From positions 1 to 64,000 of the forward strand of contig NZ_JANLGI010000009.1 in the NCBI RefSeq assembly GCF_024655635.1: a stretch of 64,000 bases of DNA. Reading direction: 5' to 3'. The notes beneath the pieces are model-generated. The model ran no database searches. It was not told the origin of the DNA and saw only the letters and a program-made list of their open reading frames with translations. This DNA comes from Allobosea sp. 47.2.35. GTDB lineage: Bacteria; Pseudomonadota; Alphaproteobacteria; Rhizobiales; Beijerinckiaceae. This document shows positions 1 through 9,787 of the stretch, piece by piece. Within the stretch, counting starts at the first letter, position 1; each line of letters begins with the position of its first letter. The position numbers and the translations under genes are program-made.

Positions 1-55
1 GCTCGTCAGGCTCATAACCTGAAGGTCGTCAGTTCAAATCTGGCCCCCGCAACCA
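1..55 (+). tRNA. tRNA-fMet (CAT), 3' part
   Basis: The window opens inside a tRNA. The anticodon stem-loop has TCAGG and CCTGA arms around a loop with a CAT anticodon. The T arm has a TTCAAAT loop, and the acceptor 3' strand CCCCGC is followed by A, A and an encoded CCA at 53-55. An A at position 72 of the standard numbering would give the unpaired C1-A72 of initiator tRNAs, and the body matches alphaproteobacterial initiator tRNA from memory. The 5' half lies outside the window, so the C1-A72 mismatch cannot be verified. Confidence 0.93.
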
Positions 56-72
56 AAATAACCGCATAATGA

Positions 73-105
73 AAAGCCCTCGCGTCAGAAATGACCGGGG
101 GCTTT
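73..105 (+). terminator. Hairpin terminator of the tRNA
   Basis: Arms AAAGCCC (73-79) and GGGCTTT (99-105) enclose an inner GTCA/TGAC stem with a GAAA loop. It lies 17 nt after the tRNA CCA end. There is only a short T run, supplied by the arm itself. Confidence 0.7.
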
Positions 106-123
106 CGACGTTCAAAGGACTCG

Positions 124-552
124 TCAATCAGGCTGTGACCTACCGGATTGTTCCCTGCGCGCGCCATCAGCTCCGGTCTCAGCAACCGTTTCGACGAGCC
201 GGACGGCGAGCAAACGCTGCTGTCTCGAACGGATTCGGGCGAAGGCTTCATCCAATCGTGAGCTTTCCGGAAACGATGAAAGCTCCGCAAGATAATCAGC
301 TGCTCCAGGGTCGGCGAGACCGTGCTTCGAGTGAGATCCGAATAGGCCTTCGAAGAACAAGCCCGGATCGACATTCATTTCCCGCGAGAGAACGAAAAGT
401 GCGTCGGCGGACAGCCGATGCGCACCGTCTTCGTAATTGCTGATCTGCTGATGGCTGACATCCAGCCACGTACCAACCTTCTTCAGGGAGAGCCCCAACT
501 TGCCGCGCAGGAGCCGAAGCCGAGCTCCGATGTGGCGGTTCACGTCTACCAT
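124..552 (-). CDS. XRE-family HTH transcriptional regulator
   Basis: A 142-residue protein with an N-terminal Cro/cI-type helix-turn-helix at about residues 8-62 (motifs LGLSLKKVGTWLDVS and QQISNYEDG). This is followed by a roughly 80-residue tail with no recognised domain. Family knowledge: such proteins bind operator DNA as dimers, often autoregulating. I chose the ATG at 552 because it starts right at the HTH; an in-frame TTG at 582 would add ten residues but would run through the palindromic operator. It lies between tRNA-fMet and a divergent DUF72 gene. No phage gene is nearby, so its target beyond its own promoter is unknown. Confidence 0.85.
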   Translation of the reverse strand: MVDVNRHIGARLRLLRGKLGLSLKKVGTWLDVSHQQISNYEDGAHRLSADALFVLSREMNVDPGLFFEGLFGSHSKHGLADPGAADYLAELSSFPESSRLDEAFARIRSRQQRLLAVRLVETVAETGADGARREQSGRSQPD

Positions 553-576
553 TTCCGGTTTTATCGGAAATTTCCG
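552..576. promoter_or_regulatory. Triple half-site operator at the XRE start
   Basis: TTTCCG (552-557), CGGAAA (565-570) and TTTCCG (571-576) form two overlapping inverted repeats, including the perfect 12-bp palindrome CGGAAATTTCCG (565-576). It abuts the XRE start codon, so autorepression is the natural reading (inference). Confidence 0.6.
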
Positions 577-758
577 CTGCAACGTGAGGAAGAGTGCAAC
601 CCATTATGGCGTCACGGCATGGGGCGTCCATCGGATTGCCCGCCGGTTCTCCTGACACCCGCCTGTCGTCGTTGGGACTAGCGTCCCCGAAAGCCGAAAG
701 CGGGTGGCGCTTGACCAGCTATCTGCGCCAGTATCGGCATGGAAGAACGGAGCACCTC

Positions 759-1562
759 ATGACCCGCGAAGCAGGCAAGATCCATATCGGCATCGGGGGA
801 TGGGTGTTCGAGCCCTGGCGCGGGGCGTTCTATCCGGATGGGCTGCCGCAGAAGCGCGAGCTGGAATATGCCGCGAGCAAGCTGACCTCGATCGAGATCA
901 ACGGCACCTATTACGGTTCGCAGAAGCCGGACAGCTTCGCCAGATGGCGCGAAGAGACGCCTGATGATTTCGTCTTCGCGCTGAAGGGCTCACGCTTCTG
1001 CACGAACCGGCGCGTGCTGGCGGAAGCCGGGCCTTCGGTCGAGAAATTCCTGACCAGCGGGCTGACCGAGCTCAAGCACAAGCTTGGGCCGATCAACTGG
1101 CAGTTCATGCCGACGAAACAATTCGACCCCGCCGATTTCGGGGCCTTCCTCAAGCTGCTGCCGAAGGAGCTGGACGGGATCGCGCTGCGCCATGCCGTCG
1201 AGGTGCGCCATGACAGCTTCCGCTCTCCGGATTTCATCGCGCTGCTGCGTGAATACGGTGTCGCGGCGATCACTTCGGCGGATGCGGATTACACGCAGAT
1301 CGCCGACGTGACGGCGCCCTTCGTCTATGCGCGGATCATGGGGACGAAGGAAATCGAGCCGAAGGGCTATTCCGAGGCGGGCCTCGGTCGCTGGACCAAG
1401 GCCGCGCAAGACTGGGCCAAGGGCGGCGTGCCGGATGGCCTGGAGACGGTCGGGCCGGCGGCCACGGCCGAGACACGCGACGTCTTTCTCTATGTCATCA
1501 GCGGCGACAAGGTGCGCAATCCCGCCGCCGCCATGGAACTGATCGCGCGGACAAAGGGCTGA
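759..1562 (+). CDS. DUF72 family protein
   Basis: A 267-residue protein of the DUF72 (YecE-like) family, a TIM-barrel fold of unknown activity. Typical signatures are the N-terminal IGIGGWVFEPWRG, then EINGTYYG and the FALKGSRF motif. The frame is open back to 594, but the ATG at 759 is preferred: it follows an AGAACGGAG ribosome site and starts where family members usually start. Its stop is 3 nt from the stop of the convergent YbaK-type gene, so the two 3' ends meet with no room for separate terminators. Confidence 0.88.
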   Translation: MTREAGKIHIGIGGWVFEPWRGAFYPDGLPQKRELEYAASKLTSIEINGTYYGSQKPDSFARWREETPDDFVFALKGSRFCTNRRVLAEAGPSVEKFLTSGLTELKHKLGPINWQFMPTKQFDPADFGAFLKLLPKELDGIALRHAVEVRHDSFRSPDFIALLREYGVAAITSADADYTQIADVTAPFVYARIMGTKEIEPKGYSEAGLGRWTKAAQDWAKGGVPDGLETVGPAATAETRDVFLYVISGDKVRNPAAAMELIARTKG

Positions 1563-1565
1563 GCC

Positions 1566-2054
1566 CTACTTGGCGGCCGCGGCCTCCTCCGCCGCTTCCT
1601 GGCAGGTATCGACCCATTCGGCCCTGGTCAGTTCGGCCATGCGCTCCGGCGCGATGCGCAGCGCGCTATGGGTCGAGCCGGCGGCGGGCACGACGGTGTC
1701 GAAGGCTTTCAGCGAGACGTCACAGTAGACCTTGAGCGGCGTCGCGAGCCCGAAGGGGCAGACGCCGCCGACGGGGTGGCCGGTCAGGGCCTCGACCTCT
1801 TCCTGGCCCAGCATGCGCGGCTTGCCGCCGAGCGCTACCTTGGCCTTCCTGTTGTCGAGCCTTGCGTCGCCGCGGGTGACGACCAGGACGACCTCGTCAC
1901 CTATGCGCAAGGAGAGCGTCTTGGCGATCTGGCCCGGCGCGACGCCATGGGCGGCCGCGGCGAGCGGCACGGTGGCGCTGCTCTCCTCGGTGACGATGAC
2001 CGCGATATCGGGGGCGTGGTCGGCGAAGAAGGCGCGGACGGATTCGAAGCTCAT
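1566..2054 (-). CDS. YbaK/EbsC-type aminoacyl-tRNA deacylase
   Basis: A 162-residue YbaK/aminoacyl-tRNA editing-domain protein. Members hydrolyse mischarged aminoacyl-tRNA such as Cys- or Ala-tRNA-Pro in trans. Visible signatures are the IAKTLSLRIGDEVVLVVTRGD segment, DNRKAKVALG, and GGVCPFGLATPLKVYCD near residue 95, which carries the conserved PVGG-PFG loop. The start at 2054 overlaps the stop of the upstream small membrane protein by 4 nt (ATGA), which indicates translational coupling. The exact substrate cannot be told from sequence. Confidence 0.87.
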   Translation of the reverse strand: MSFESVRAFFADHAPDIAVIVTEESSATVPLAAAAHGVAPGQIAKTLSLRIGDEVVLVVTRGDARLDNRKAKVALGGKPRMLGQEEVEALTGHPVGGVCPFGLATPLKVYCDVSLKAFDTVVPAAGSTHSALRIAPERMAELTRAEWVDTCQEAAEEAAAAK

Positions 2055-2329
2055 CGGGCAATTCGGGAGGTGAGCCACAGGATCAGCAGGCTGGCGATCG
2101 CCGGCACGCCGAAGACGACGAGGAAGATCGGCGCTTCCTCCATCACGGTATAGCCCGCCCGGGCGACGCCGATCCAGAGATTGATCAGGGCGCCTGCGAA
2201 CCAGAGCGGCAGGAAAAGCTTCACGGCAAAGGGGATTGGCCGCCCGGCCGAGACAGAGAGGCGCGGCGCCAGGACGAGCAGGATGCCGAGCAGGGCGAAG
2301 CCGATGCCGATGACCTTGATGGTATGCAT
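2051..2329 (-). CDS. Small membrane protein, three predicted TM helices
   Basis: A 92-residue hydrophobic protein that I do not recognise. Hydrophobic stretches at about residues 3-25, 36-55 and 66-88 suggest three transmembrane helices. It sits between the LtrA gene (3 nt gap upstream) and the YbaK-type gene (4 nt overlap downstream), so the three are probably one transcription unit. No catalytic motif is visible. Confidence 0.75.
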   Translation of the reverse strand: MHTIKVIGIGFALLGILLVLAPRLSVSAGRPIPFAVKLFLPLWFAGALINLWIGVARAGYTVMEEAPIFLVVFGVPAIASLLILWLTSRIAR

Positions 2330-2332
2330 GGA

Positions 2333-3511
2333 TCAGGCCTCCTTCGGCCGCAGCGAGATCGCTTCCCAGGCCGCGACCAGGATCAGGATCGCGGTCGCCG
2401 CCAGGCTGAAGCCCAGGGGCGGCAGCACTGTCCAGGCCGGCGTGAGCACAGCGAGCAGGCCGAGGCCGACGAGATGGGAGAGGGGATACCAGCCGGCCGT
2501 GACCCGTTTGAACAGGAGATTGCCGAGCAGGTAGAAGGCGGGGCCGGCGAGCACGGCGATCGCCGTCTTCGCGTCGGTATGGCCGCCGGGATGGGCGATC
2601 ACCAGTTCGTCGCCGACGGCGACGAGGATGATGCCGGCGACCAGCAGGACATGCAGATAAGTATAGGCGATCCGGGCGATCCGGCCGGGATCGTCGGAGT
2701 GGGCGATATGGTGGCTCGCCCGCTCGGCGCCGATATGGAAATAGATCCACCACATCGCGATCGAGCTCAGGAAGGAATTCAGGAAGGCTGCCAGATTGGC
2801 GGCCGTGACCGGCAGCTTTGCCGCGGTGGCCCCGGTGATCAGGATCGACTCGCCGAGCGCGATGATGATGAAGAGCGCACAGCGCTCGGAGAGATGGCCG
2901 CCCTCGACATTCCAGTCGGTCGTCTCCGAGCGGCCGAGGCGCAAGACGCGAAAGCCGAGGGCCGGGCCAGCATATTCGATGCCGAGCGCGATGAGCCAGA
3001 GGCCGAAGCGCAGGTTACCTTCGCTCAGGCCGCCGGCGATCCAGAACACGGCGGAGATCGAGAGCCAGATGCTGATGCGCTGGAAGTTGCGGTAGTTCGC
3101 GGGGGAGGAATCTTTCAGGCTCGCCATCGCGAAGAGCGAGCGGATGAGCTGGGCCGCGACATAGGCGCCGGCGAAGATGAGGCCCCCGGAGCCGAAGGCC
3201 TGCGGCAGGGAGCAGGACATCGCCAGCCCGAGCAGCATCAGGACGAAGAGCAGAATCCGGACCGGCGGGCGCTCGGGATCGAGCCAGTTCGTCACCCAGC
3301 TCGTGTAGATCCAGATCCACCAGACGGCGGCGAGCAGGAACGCGGCCTGCGCGACGCCGAGCGGGCTGAAATGCTCCAGCAGCGTGTGCGAAATCTGGGT
3401 GATCGCGAAGACGAAGACTAGGTCGAAGAACAGCTCGACGTAAGAGACTCTCGCATGCTGGTGTTCGACGCGCTCCCTGAGCAGCGTGCCGGGTTTGTGA
3501 GCTTTCGCCAT
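2333..3511 (-). CDS. LtrA family membrane protein
   Basis: A 392-residue polytopic membrane protein of the low-temperature requirement A (LtrA) family. The N-terminal signature [18 protein letters not shown] is diagnostic, and the conserved [14 protein letters not shown] segment lies near residue 210. About ten hydrophobic helices are predicted. LtrA was named from a Listeria cold-growth mutant; its biochemical role is not established. It starts with ATG and lies upstream of the small membrane gene with a 3 nt gap. Upstream is a 73-bp spacer to purH, which is transcribed in the same direction. Confidence 0.9.
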   Translation of the reverse strand: MAKAHKPGTLLRERVEHQHARVSYVELFFDLVFVFAITQISHTLLEHFSPLGVAQAAFLLAAVWWIWIYTSWVTNWLDPERPPVRILLFVLMLLGLAMSCSLPQAFGSGGLIFAGAYVAAQLIRSLFAMASLKDSSPANYRNFQRISIWLSISAVFWIAGGLSEGNLRFGLWLIALGIEYAGPALGFRVLRLGRSETTDWNVEGGHLSERCALFIIIALGESILITGATAAKLPVTAANLAAFLNSFLSSIAMWWIYFHIGAERASHHIAHSDDPGRIARIAYTYLHVLLVAGIILVAVGDELVIAHPGGHTDAKTAIAVLAGPAFYLLGNLLFKRVTAGWYPLSHLVGLGLLAVLTPAWTVLPPLGFSLAATAILILVAAWEAISLRPKEA

Positions 3512-3584
3512 GCAGACCCCTGTCCCCGCCGCGCGCTTTCGCGCGCAGCCCGTCAGCGAGGGTGTCCCGCGGCCCGTGCCGCCG

Positions 3585-5177
3585 TCAATGGCGGAAGTGG
3601 CGGTGCCCGGTGAAGACCATGGCGAGGCCGGCCTCGTCGGCGGCCTTGATCACCTCGTCGTCGCGCATCGAGCCGCCCGGCTGGATCACGGCGGTGGCGC
3701 CGGCTTCCGCCGCCGCGAGCAGGCCGTCGGCGAAGGGGAAGAATGCGTCCGACGCCACGACCGAGCCCTTGGCGAGGCTCTCAGCCACGCCGGCCGCTTT
3801 CGCAGCCTCGGCAGCCTTCCAGGCGGCGATGCGCGAGGAATCGACGCGGCTCATCTGGCCGGCGCCGATGCCGACGGTGGCGAGGTGCTTGGCATAGACG
3901 ATAGCGTTCGACTTGACGTGCTTGGCGACGCGGAAGGCGAAGCGCAGGTCGGCGAGCTCGCGCTCGCTCGGCTGGCGCTTGGTCACGACCTTGAGCTCCA
4001 TATCGTCGACGACGGCGTTGTCGCGCGATTGGGCGAGGAAGCCGCCGGAGACGGTGCGCAGCGACAGGCCGGGGGCGCGGACATCCGGCAGACCGCCGGT
4101 CAGCAGCAGGCGCAGGTTCTTCTTGGCGGCGATCATGGCGATCGCTTCCTCGTCGGCATCCGGGGCGATGATGACCTCGGTGAATATCTCGACGATCTTC
4201 TTCGCTGCGGCGGCGTCGAGCTTGCGGTTCAAGGCGACGATGCCGCCGAAGGCCGAGACGGGATCGCAGGCCAGCGCGCGCTCATAGGCTTCGAGCAGCG
4301 AGCCGCCAGCGGCGACGCCGCAGGGGTTGGCGTGCTTGACGATGACGCAGGCCGCCGAGGCCTCGGGCACGAACTCCGCGACGCATTCGAACGCGGCATC
4401 GGTGTCGTTGATATTGTTGTAGGAGAGCTGCTTGCCCTGGACCTGACGGGCGGTCGAGACACCCGGGCGGTTCTCCGGGGTGCGGTAGAAGGCGGCCCAT
4501 TGGTGCGGGTTCTCGCCATAGCGCATCGTTTCGGCGAGGGCGCCGCCAAGGGCGCGGAAGGCCGGGGCGGTGTCGCCGAGCTCACCCGCGAACCAGTTCG
4601 AGATCGCCGCGTCATAGGCCGCCGTGCGGGCATAGGCCTTCTGGGCGAGCTTGCGGCGCAGCGTCAGCGTGGTTGCGCCCTTCTGGGCCTCGAGATCGGC
4701 GAGGACGGAGGGGTAATCGGCCGGCTCGACCACGACGGCGACGTCGTGATGGTTCTTCGCGGCGGCGCGGATCATGGCGGGGCCGCCGATATCGATGTTC
4801 TCGATGCAGTCGTCATAGCCCTTGCCGGCGGCGACCGTCGCCTCGAACGGGTAGAGGTTCACGACGAGCAGGTCGATCGGCTGGATGCCATGGCCGAGCA
4901 TCGACGCCTGGTGCTCGGGATGCGAGCGGATGGCGAGCAGGCCGCCATGGACCTTCGGGTGCAGCGTCTTGACCCGGCCGTCCATCATCTCGGGAAAGCC
5001 GGTGAGATCGGAGACGTCCGAGACCGGCAGGCCGGCATCGGCGATCGCCTTGGCGGTGCCGCCGGTCGAGACCAGCGCGATGCCGAGCTTGTGGAGGGCG
5101 CGCGCGAAATCGATCAGCCCCGTCTTGTCGGAAACGGAAAGGAGCGCGCGTTCGACGCGGCGAAGCTCATTCGGCAT
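3585..5177 (-). CDS. purH: Bifunctional AICAR transformylase/IMP cyclohydrolase
   Basis: A 530-residue PurH catalysing the last two steps of de novo purine synthesis (AICAR to FAICAR to IMP). The N-terminal MGS-like cyclohydrolase domain begins [11 protein letters not shown] and contains the [13 protein letters not shown] loop and [14 protein letters not shown]. The C-terminal transformylase domain carries the catalytic KHANPCGVA motif and YGENPHQ. The ATG at 5177 fits the family N-terminus; the frame is open 35 residues further upstream. The heparinase-like gene and rsmB lie upstream on the same strand, a neighbourhood I recall as common in Hyphomicrobiales. Confidence 0.97.
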   Translation of the reverse strand: MPNELRRVERALLSVSDKTGLIDFARALHKLGIALVSTGGTAKAIADAGLPVSDVSDLTGFPEMMDGRVKTLHPKVHGGLLAIRSHPEHQASMLGHGIQPIDLLVVNLYPFEATVAAGKGYDDCIENIDIGGPAMIRAAAKNHHDVAVVVEPADYPSVLADLEAQKGATTLTLRRKLAQKAYARTAAYDAAISNWFAGELGDTAPAFRALGGALAETMRYGENPHQWAAFYRTPENRPGVSTARQVQGKQLSYNNINDTDAAFECVAEFVPEASAACVIVKHANPCGVAAGGSLLEAYERALACDPVSAFGGIVALNRKLDAAAAKKIVEIFTEVIIAPDADEEAIAMIAAKKNLRLLLTGGLPDVRAPGLSLRTVSGGFLAQSRDNAVVDDMELKVVTKRQPSERELADLRFAFRVAKHVKSNAIVYAKHLATVGIGAGQMSRVDSSRIAAWKAAEAAKAAGVAESLAKGSVVASDAFFPFADGLLAAAEAGATAVIQPGGSMRDDEVIKAADEAGLAMVFTGHRHFRH

Positions 5178-5278
5178 CGGGATCAGGTCCGGCTTTGATT
5201 GCAGGAAGGCAGTTTCGGCAGACGCGCGCGGGCTATCATGCTGCGCTGCAAAAGGCAAAAGCCGCCGTCGCAGAACTG

Positions 5279-7024
5279 TCACGCGCCGGGTGCGGGTTCC
5301 CCGGCCTCGCGCTCCGCGATCGCGGCGGCGACGGTCTTGCCGGCGCGGGGATTGGCGGCACTGATGCGGCTGAGGCGCCAGGTGACACGCGGCGTCGCGA
5401 CCGCATCGAAGGCGACGACGAGCTGCTCGGTGCGCCGGCGCCCATCGGATGAAGCCAGGAACAGGCTCTCCTCGATCGCGATGGTCAGCCCGCCGGCCTC
5501 GAAGCTCCAGACCTCGCCGGAAGCGAGCGCGAGCAGCGCGCCGCTGCCGTCGCGGACGAGGCTTGCGCGGACATTGGGGTGCAGGTGGAAGCGCAGGGCG
5601 GCTGCGAGTTCCGTGCGCGTGCCGGTCAGGGCGACCTCGTCCTCGCCCGCCAGCGCTGCGCCATCGCGAGCGAGCGTCAGGCGGCGGGTATGGGTGGCTC
5701 CGAGGCTGCGGCGATAGCCGTCATGGCTCGCGACCCATTCGGCGCCATCCGCACCATCCTGACGGGCGACGCGGACATCGCGGGGCCCGGAGACGACACG
5801 CATCTCGCCGAGCACCATCCCGAAATTCGCGCTGGAGCGATCGTCGAGGACGAGGGTGGAATGGGCGGCCGTGCTGCGCGCGGCGAGCTTCAGCTCGGGC
5901 GGGCCGAAGCGGCTGGCGCCGCAATTGACGATGATGCGCTGGGCGCCGCTGGAGAATTCGAAGGCGAGACAGCCGGCATGGGTCTCCACCGAATAGGCGC
6001 CGCGCGGCGGGGCGCCGGCATCCGCGACGACGATGCTGCGCTCGGCGGCAAGGCGGCTGTAGCCGGAATAGGCGGCGTGCTCGGTCGGGCGGCCGCGGGC
6101 ATCGTCATAGGCGGCGAGCGTCGCCATCAGGTCCGGCGGGGTCGTGCCCATGCCGTTGAACAGAGCGAGCGCACCGTCACCGTGCCGGAACAGGCGTAAA
6201 TGCGGCATCATCCGCTCGATCGCGGTCAGCACTCCGCGCGGCGGCTCCAGCCCGCGGGCGGCGAAGGTCTCGCGCAGCGGCAGGAGGTCGAGCAGGAATT
6301 CGATCAGCAGGCGCGGGTTGCGCGAGAGATGGCCACCATCGGGCAGGATCTGCTCATCGAGTTCCTCGGTGAGCAAAGCCTCGATCCGGCGGCGGCGGGC
6401 GTCCTGCCCGTCGAGGCAGATCGCGGCGAAGGCGATGGCGATCAGGCCGTTCAGGCGGTCGGCGCCTTCGACGGCGCCGGCCAGAGCCAGGCTCAACCGG
6501 TCGGTGAGTTGGGAGATATGGCGCAGATAGCGCTCGTAGAAGACGTGGTCGGCACCTTCCAGCAGCAAGGGCGAATGCGACAGGAAGGCGATCAGCCGGC
6601 GCGCCATCACGGCCGGTCGGCGAGCGATGTCGTGCCTATCCCGGCGCCGGGTGATGAAATCCTCGACGAGGCTGCGGGCATTGGCGCGGGCGATGGCGGT
6701 GTCGGCGGCGCGCATATGGCGCAGCCAGCCGAAGCCGTAGAGCGCTTCGGCCCAGGCCTCGCTTGGCGGCGAGGCGTCGAAGGGCGATTCGCCGTGGCTG
6801 CGTAGCATCCGTCCGGCGAAGGCATAGTAGCCTGCGTAAAAGTCGCTGGCCGTGGTCGGGTCGGCGGTGCGCAGGTCGTGCGGGGCGAAGAGCAGGCGGG
6901 TTGCGCCGCTGCGGCCGAAGGGCCAGAGCTTGCGGGTCGCGCCGACGAACTGGCCACGGGTCCGCCGCGCCGCCCGTCCGATCGCGGCCTGGGCCAACCC
7001 CCGTCGTTCAGCCCACCCGCTCAA
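5279..7024 (-). CDS. Heparinase II/III-like family protein
   Basis: A protein of about 581 residues with the heparinase II/III architecture: an N-terminal alpha-helical toroid (about 1-290) and a C-terminal beta-sandwich (about 320-570). The C-terminal part has the typical [29 protein letters not shown] and [12 protein letters not shown] segments. Characterised relatives are uronic-acid polysaccharide lyases, but this group between rsmB and purH has no proven substrate and no clear signal peptide. The reported start is a TTG at 7024 with a G-rich stretch almost touching it; no ATG lies near, so the N-terminus is uncertain. Confidence 0.87.
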   Translation of the reverse strand: MSGWAERRGLAQAAIGRAARRTRGQFVGATRKLWPFGRSGATRLLFAPHDLRTADPTTASDFYAGYYAFAGRMLRSHGESPFDASPPSEAWAEALYGFGWLRHMRAADTAIARANARSLVEDFITRRRDRHDIARRPAVMARRLIAFLSHSPLLLEGADHVFYERYLRHISQLTDRLSLALAGAVEGADRLNGLIAIAFAAICLDGQDARRRRIEALLTEELDEQILPDGGHLSRNPRLLIEFLLDLLPLRETFAARGLEPPRGVLTAIERMMPHLRLFRHGDGALALFNGMGTTPPDLMATLAAYDDARGRPTEHAAYSGYSRLAAERSIVVADAGAPPRGAYSVETHAGCLAFEFSSGAQRIIVNCGASRFGPPELKLAARSTAAHSTLVLDDRSSANFGMVLGEMRVVSGPRDVRVARQDGADGAEWVASHDGYRRSLGATHTRRLTLARDGAALAGEDEVALTGTRTELAAALRFHLHPNVRASLVRDGSGALLALASGEVWSFEAGGLTIAIEESLFLASSDGRRRTEQLVVAFDAVATPRVTWRLSRISAANPRAGKTVAAAIAEREAGEPAPGA

Positions 7025-7081
7025 ATCCCCCGTCGACTCCGTGCCCGGGCGCGGCGGCGCGCCGCGCGAATCCCGGTTCCG

Positions 7082-8446
7082 TCATAGCCTGATCAGGCGG
7101 GTTGCGTAAAATCCTGCCCATCCTGAAAGACGCGGAGTTTCGCCCTGCAACTGGTGCGGCAAGGTGCGGATATCACCGTTACCGTCGATTGCCTCGGCCA
7201 AACCGCCGATTTCCTCCGGTCGGACGGGTTCGCGACGAAACTGGGGATTGCGGGCAAGGAAGGCGGCAGTCTGCTCCTCGCCTTCCTGCGGCTCGAGCGA
7301 GCAGGTGCAGTAGACGAGGCGCCCGCCCGGCTTCGTCAGCGCGGCGGCGGCATCGAACAGGCGCGCCTGCAGGGCGGCGAGCCGGTCGCGATCCTCGGGA
7401 AGCTTGGTCCAGGCGACGTCGGGATGGCGGCGGATCGTGCCGGTCGCGCTGCAGGGGGCGTCGAGCAGCACGGCATCGAAAGGTTCTGCTTTCCAGCTCG
7501 CGGCATCGGCGGTGACCACTTCGGCGGAGAGGCCGAGCCGGGCGAGATTGGCCTTGAGACGGCGCAGGCGCGGGCCGGAACGGTCGAGCGCAGTGACATT
7601 GGCACCGGTGGCGGCGATCTGGGCGGTCTTGCCGCCGGGTGCGGCGCAGAGATCGGCGATGCGTTCGCCTGTCTTTGGCGCAAGCAGCTTCACCGGCAGG
7701 GCTGCAGCGGCATCCTGCACCCACCAGTCGCCCTCGTCGAAGCCGGGCAGGCCGGCGATGGCCTGGCGCTCGCGCAGGCGCACCGAGCCGATCGGCAGGG
7801 CGATGCCGTCGAGCTTTTCGGCCCAGCCGGTAGGATCGGCCTTGAAGCTGAGGTCGAGCGGCGGTTCCTCGCGATGGCTCTGCGCTATGGCGGCGGCGGT
7901 GTCCTCGCCATAGGCCGTGCACCAGCTTTCGACCAGCCAGTCGGGCGTGTCGCCGAAGACTTCCGCCCGGGCTTCCGCAAGCACCGCGTCGCGCTCGCGG
8001 GCGAGGCGGCGCAGCACGGCATTGCCGAGCGCGGCATAGCGGGCCGAGCGTGGGTCCTCATGCAGGTGGCGGATGGCGATGTCGACCGCCGCGTGATCGG
8101 GCACGTCGAGGAAGAGAATCTGGGCGGCAGCGGCCGTCACGATCGGCTCGAACGGGCCGGATTTGCGCGGGCTGCCCCTGTCGAGGCGTGCGTCGATGGC
8201 CTGCTGGATCGTGCCGAGGCGGCGGAAGGCCGTCACCGCAATGGCGCGGGCGAGGCTCGCATCGGCGGCGTCGAGACCGGATTCCGGCAGCATCCGCTCC
8301 AGGGTCTCGTCGAGAGCGACGCGGGCACGCAGGACCTCGTCGATGACGGCAGCCGCGAGCCGGCGGGCCGGCAGGCCCGGTGCATCGTCGAGCTGCGGTG
8401 CTGCTTCCGGCTGGGTCGGGCGGCGTGAGGAGGGTTGAGCGGCCAT
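7082..8446 (-). CDS. rsmB: 16S rRNA m5C967 methyltransferase, RsmB-like
   Basis: A 454-residue RsmB/NOP2 family RNA cytosine-C5 methyltransferase. The N-terminal NusB-like domain covers about residues 20-150. The SAM-binding domain has DLCAAPGGKTAQIAA, DAPCSATGTIRRHPD and the nucleophile Cys382 in CTCSLEPQEGEEQ. It methylates C967 of 16S rRNA in characterised members. The ATG at 8446 sits 1 nt after the htpX stop, so the two are likely co-translated. The frame runs further upstream inside htpX but has no better start. Confidence 0.93.
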   Translation of the reverse strand: MAAQPSSRRPTQPEAAPQLDDAPGLPARRLAAAVIDEVLRARVALDETLERMLPESGLDAADASLARAIAVTAFRRLGTIQQAIDARLDRGSPRKSGPFEPIVTAAAAQILFLDVPDHAAVDIAIRHLHEDPRSARYAALGNAVLRRLARERDAVLAEARAEVFGDTPDWLVESWCTAYGEDTAAAIAQSHREEPPLDLSFKADPTGWAEKLDGIALPIGSVRLRERQAIAGLPGFDEGDWWVQDAAAALPVKLLAPKTGERIADLCAAPGGKTAQIAATGANVTALDRSGPRLRRLKANLARLGLSAEVVTADAASWKAEPFDAVLLDAPCSATGTIRRHPDVAWTKLPEDRDRLAALQARLFDAAAALTKPGGRLVYCTCSLEPQEGEEQTAAFLARNPQFRREPVRPEEIGGLAEAIDGNGDIRTLPHQLQGETPRLSGWAGFYATRLIRL

Positions 8447-8447
8447 C

Positions 8448-9377
8448 TCAGCCCCACGGGCCCGGCTGGCGCGGAGAATTGCTCCACGGGCTGTCGCTGG
8501 CCTGGGCGGTGAAGCCTGCGCCGGCATTGCCGCGGCCGATGCCCAGCGCGCGCGCCTGCTCCATCAGGGCGGCGATGCGATTGCCGGTGTCGGGATGTGT
8601 CGAGAACAGATTATCCATGCCGCCGCCGGTCAGGGGATTGATGATGAACATGTGCGCCGTAGCAGGCTTGGCCTCGGCTGTCTCGCTCGGGATGTGCTGG
8701 ACCCCGGCCGCAATCTTGGCGAGCGCATCGGCCAGCCAGACCGGATTGCCGCAGATCTGGCCGCCGAGCTTGTCGGCCTCGTACTCGCGCGAGCGCGAAA
8801 TCGCCATCTGGATCAGGGCGGCTGCCATCGGCGCGAGGATCGAGAGCAGGATCTGGACGATGAAGTTCGGGCGGTTGTCGCGCGAACCGAAGAACATGCC
8901 GAAGGTGACGAGCGAGGAGATCGCACCGGCGAAGGTCGCGGTGATCGTCATGGTCAGCGTGTCGTGATTCTTGATATGCGCCAGCTCGTGCGCCATCACG
9001 CCGGCCAGTTCCTCATAAGTCAGCGTGCGCAGGATGCCGGTGGTCGCCGCCACCGCCGCGTTCTGCGGGTTGCGGCCGGTGGCGAAGGCGTTGGGCTGGT
9101 CCTCCTGGATCAGGTAGACGCGTGGCATCGGCATGTTGGCGCGGGCGGCGAGATCGCGCACCATGCCGTAGAGCTCGGGCGCGCTGCGCTCATCGACCTC
9201 CTGGGCGTTATGGGCCGCCAGCGCCATCCGGTCGGAATTCCAGTAGCTGAAGAGATTGGTCACGGCGGCAAAGCCGAGCGCCATCAACATGCCGCCCCCG
9301 CCGCCGAGCAGATAGCCGACCGCGCCGAACAGCGCCGTCAGGCCCGCCATCAATAGGCCGGTGCGAACGTAATTCAT
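8448..9377 (-). CDS. htpX: Membrane zinc metalloprotease HtpX
   Basis: A 309-residue M48B peptidase of the inner membrane that degrades misfolded membrane proteins. Two N-terminal TM helices (about 5-28 and 30-47) precede the zinc site H130-E131-x-x-H134 in [12 protein letters not shown]. Two more hydrophobic segments lie near residues 145-205. [11 protein letters not shown] supplies the third ligand. The C-terminus is rich in Gly, Pro and Ser. It starts with ATG and leads the htpX-rsmB pair; a divergent SDHAF4-type gene starts 117 bp away. Confidence 0.96.
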   Translation of the reverse strand: MNYVRTGLLMAGLTALFGAVGYLLGGGGGMLMALGFAAVTNLFSYWNSDRMALAAHNAQEVDERSAPELYGMVRDLAARANMPMPRVYLIQEDQPNAFATGRNPQNAAVAATTGILRTLTYEELAGVMAHELAHIKNHDTLTMTITATFAGAISSLVTFGMFFGSRDNRPNFIVQILLSILAPMAAALIQMAISRSREYEADKLGGQICGNPVWLADALAKIAAGVQHIPSETAEAKPATAHMFIINPLTGGGMDNLFSTHPDTGNRIAALMEQARALGIGRGNAGAGFTAQASDSPWSNSPRQPGPWG

Positions 9378-9493
9378 CGAAACCCCTTCTCAAGCGCGTG
9401 TCGGCGCAAGCCCTCGCATCTGCGGGCGTCGTGTCCTATGTGGTGAGGACAATCCCGATCCTGCAAGAGAATCCTGCAAGGAAACGCGCCGAT

Positions 9494-9715
9494 ATGCCCG
9501 AGAAGATCGATCAGGACAGGCCGGCAGATGCTTCGGAAGCCAAGGTTTTGTCCCCCGCTGCGCAGCGCGCATTGGCGGAAGCGACGGCACGGCGCGCCGC
9601 GATCGACGCCCATGCCAAGGAGGTCGCCACGCAGCGCGAGGTCAACGGGCGCGGCGGGCTGGAGCCGGTGCGCTACGACGATTGGGAAGTGAAGGGCATC
9701 GCCAGCGATTTCTGA
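9494..9715 (+). CDS. DUF1674/SDHAF4-type succinate dehydrogenase assembly factor
   Basis: A 73-residue protein whose C-terminal end reads GLEPVRYDDWEVKGIASDF, the hallmark of DUF1674, the family of mitochondrial Sdh8/SDHAF4. Those proteins bind flavinylated SdhA and help its assembly with SdhB. The N-terminal half is polar and probably helical or disordered. The ATG at 9494 (MPEKIDQD) is preferred; an upstream in-frame start at 9398 would add 32 residues with no family similarity. The target complex sdhCDAB is encoded about 15 kb downstream, so it is not operonic. Confidence 0.82.
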   Translation: MPEKIDQDRPADASEAKVLSPAAQRALAEATARRAAIDAHAKEVATQREVNGRGGLEPVRYDDWEVKGIASDF

Positions 9716-9787
9716 CGTTGGGCCTCGGAACATTGTCAATTGGCGGCCCAGCGTCCAAATAGTAGCCGGATAGCAGCGGACTTCTCC

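Noticed and set aside
1..124. tRNA-associated integration site for a mobile element
   Set aside because: No integrase, no repeat of the tRNA end elsewhere in the window, and the next gene is a lone regulator.
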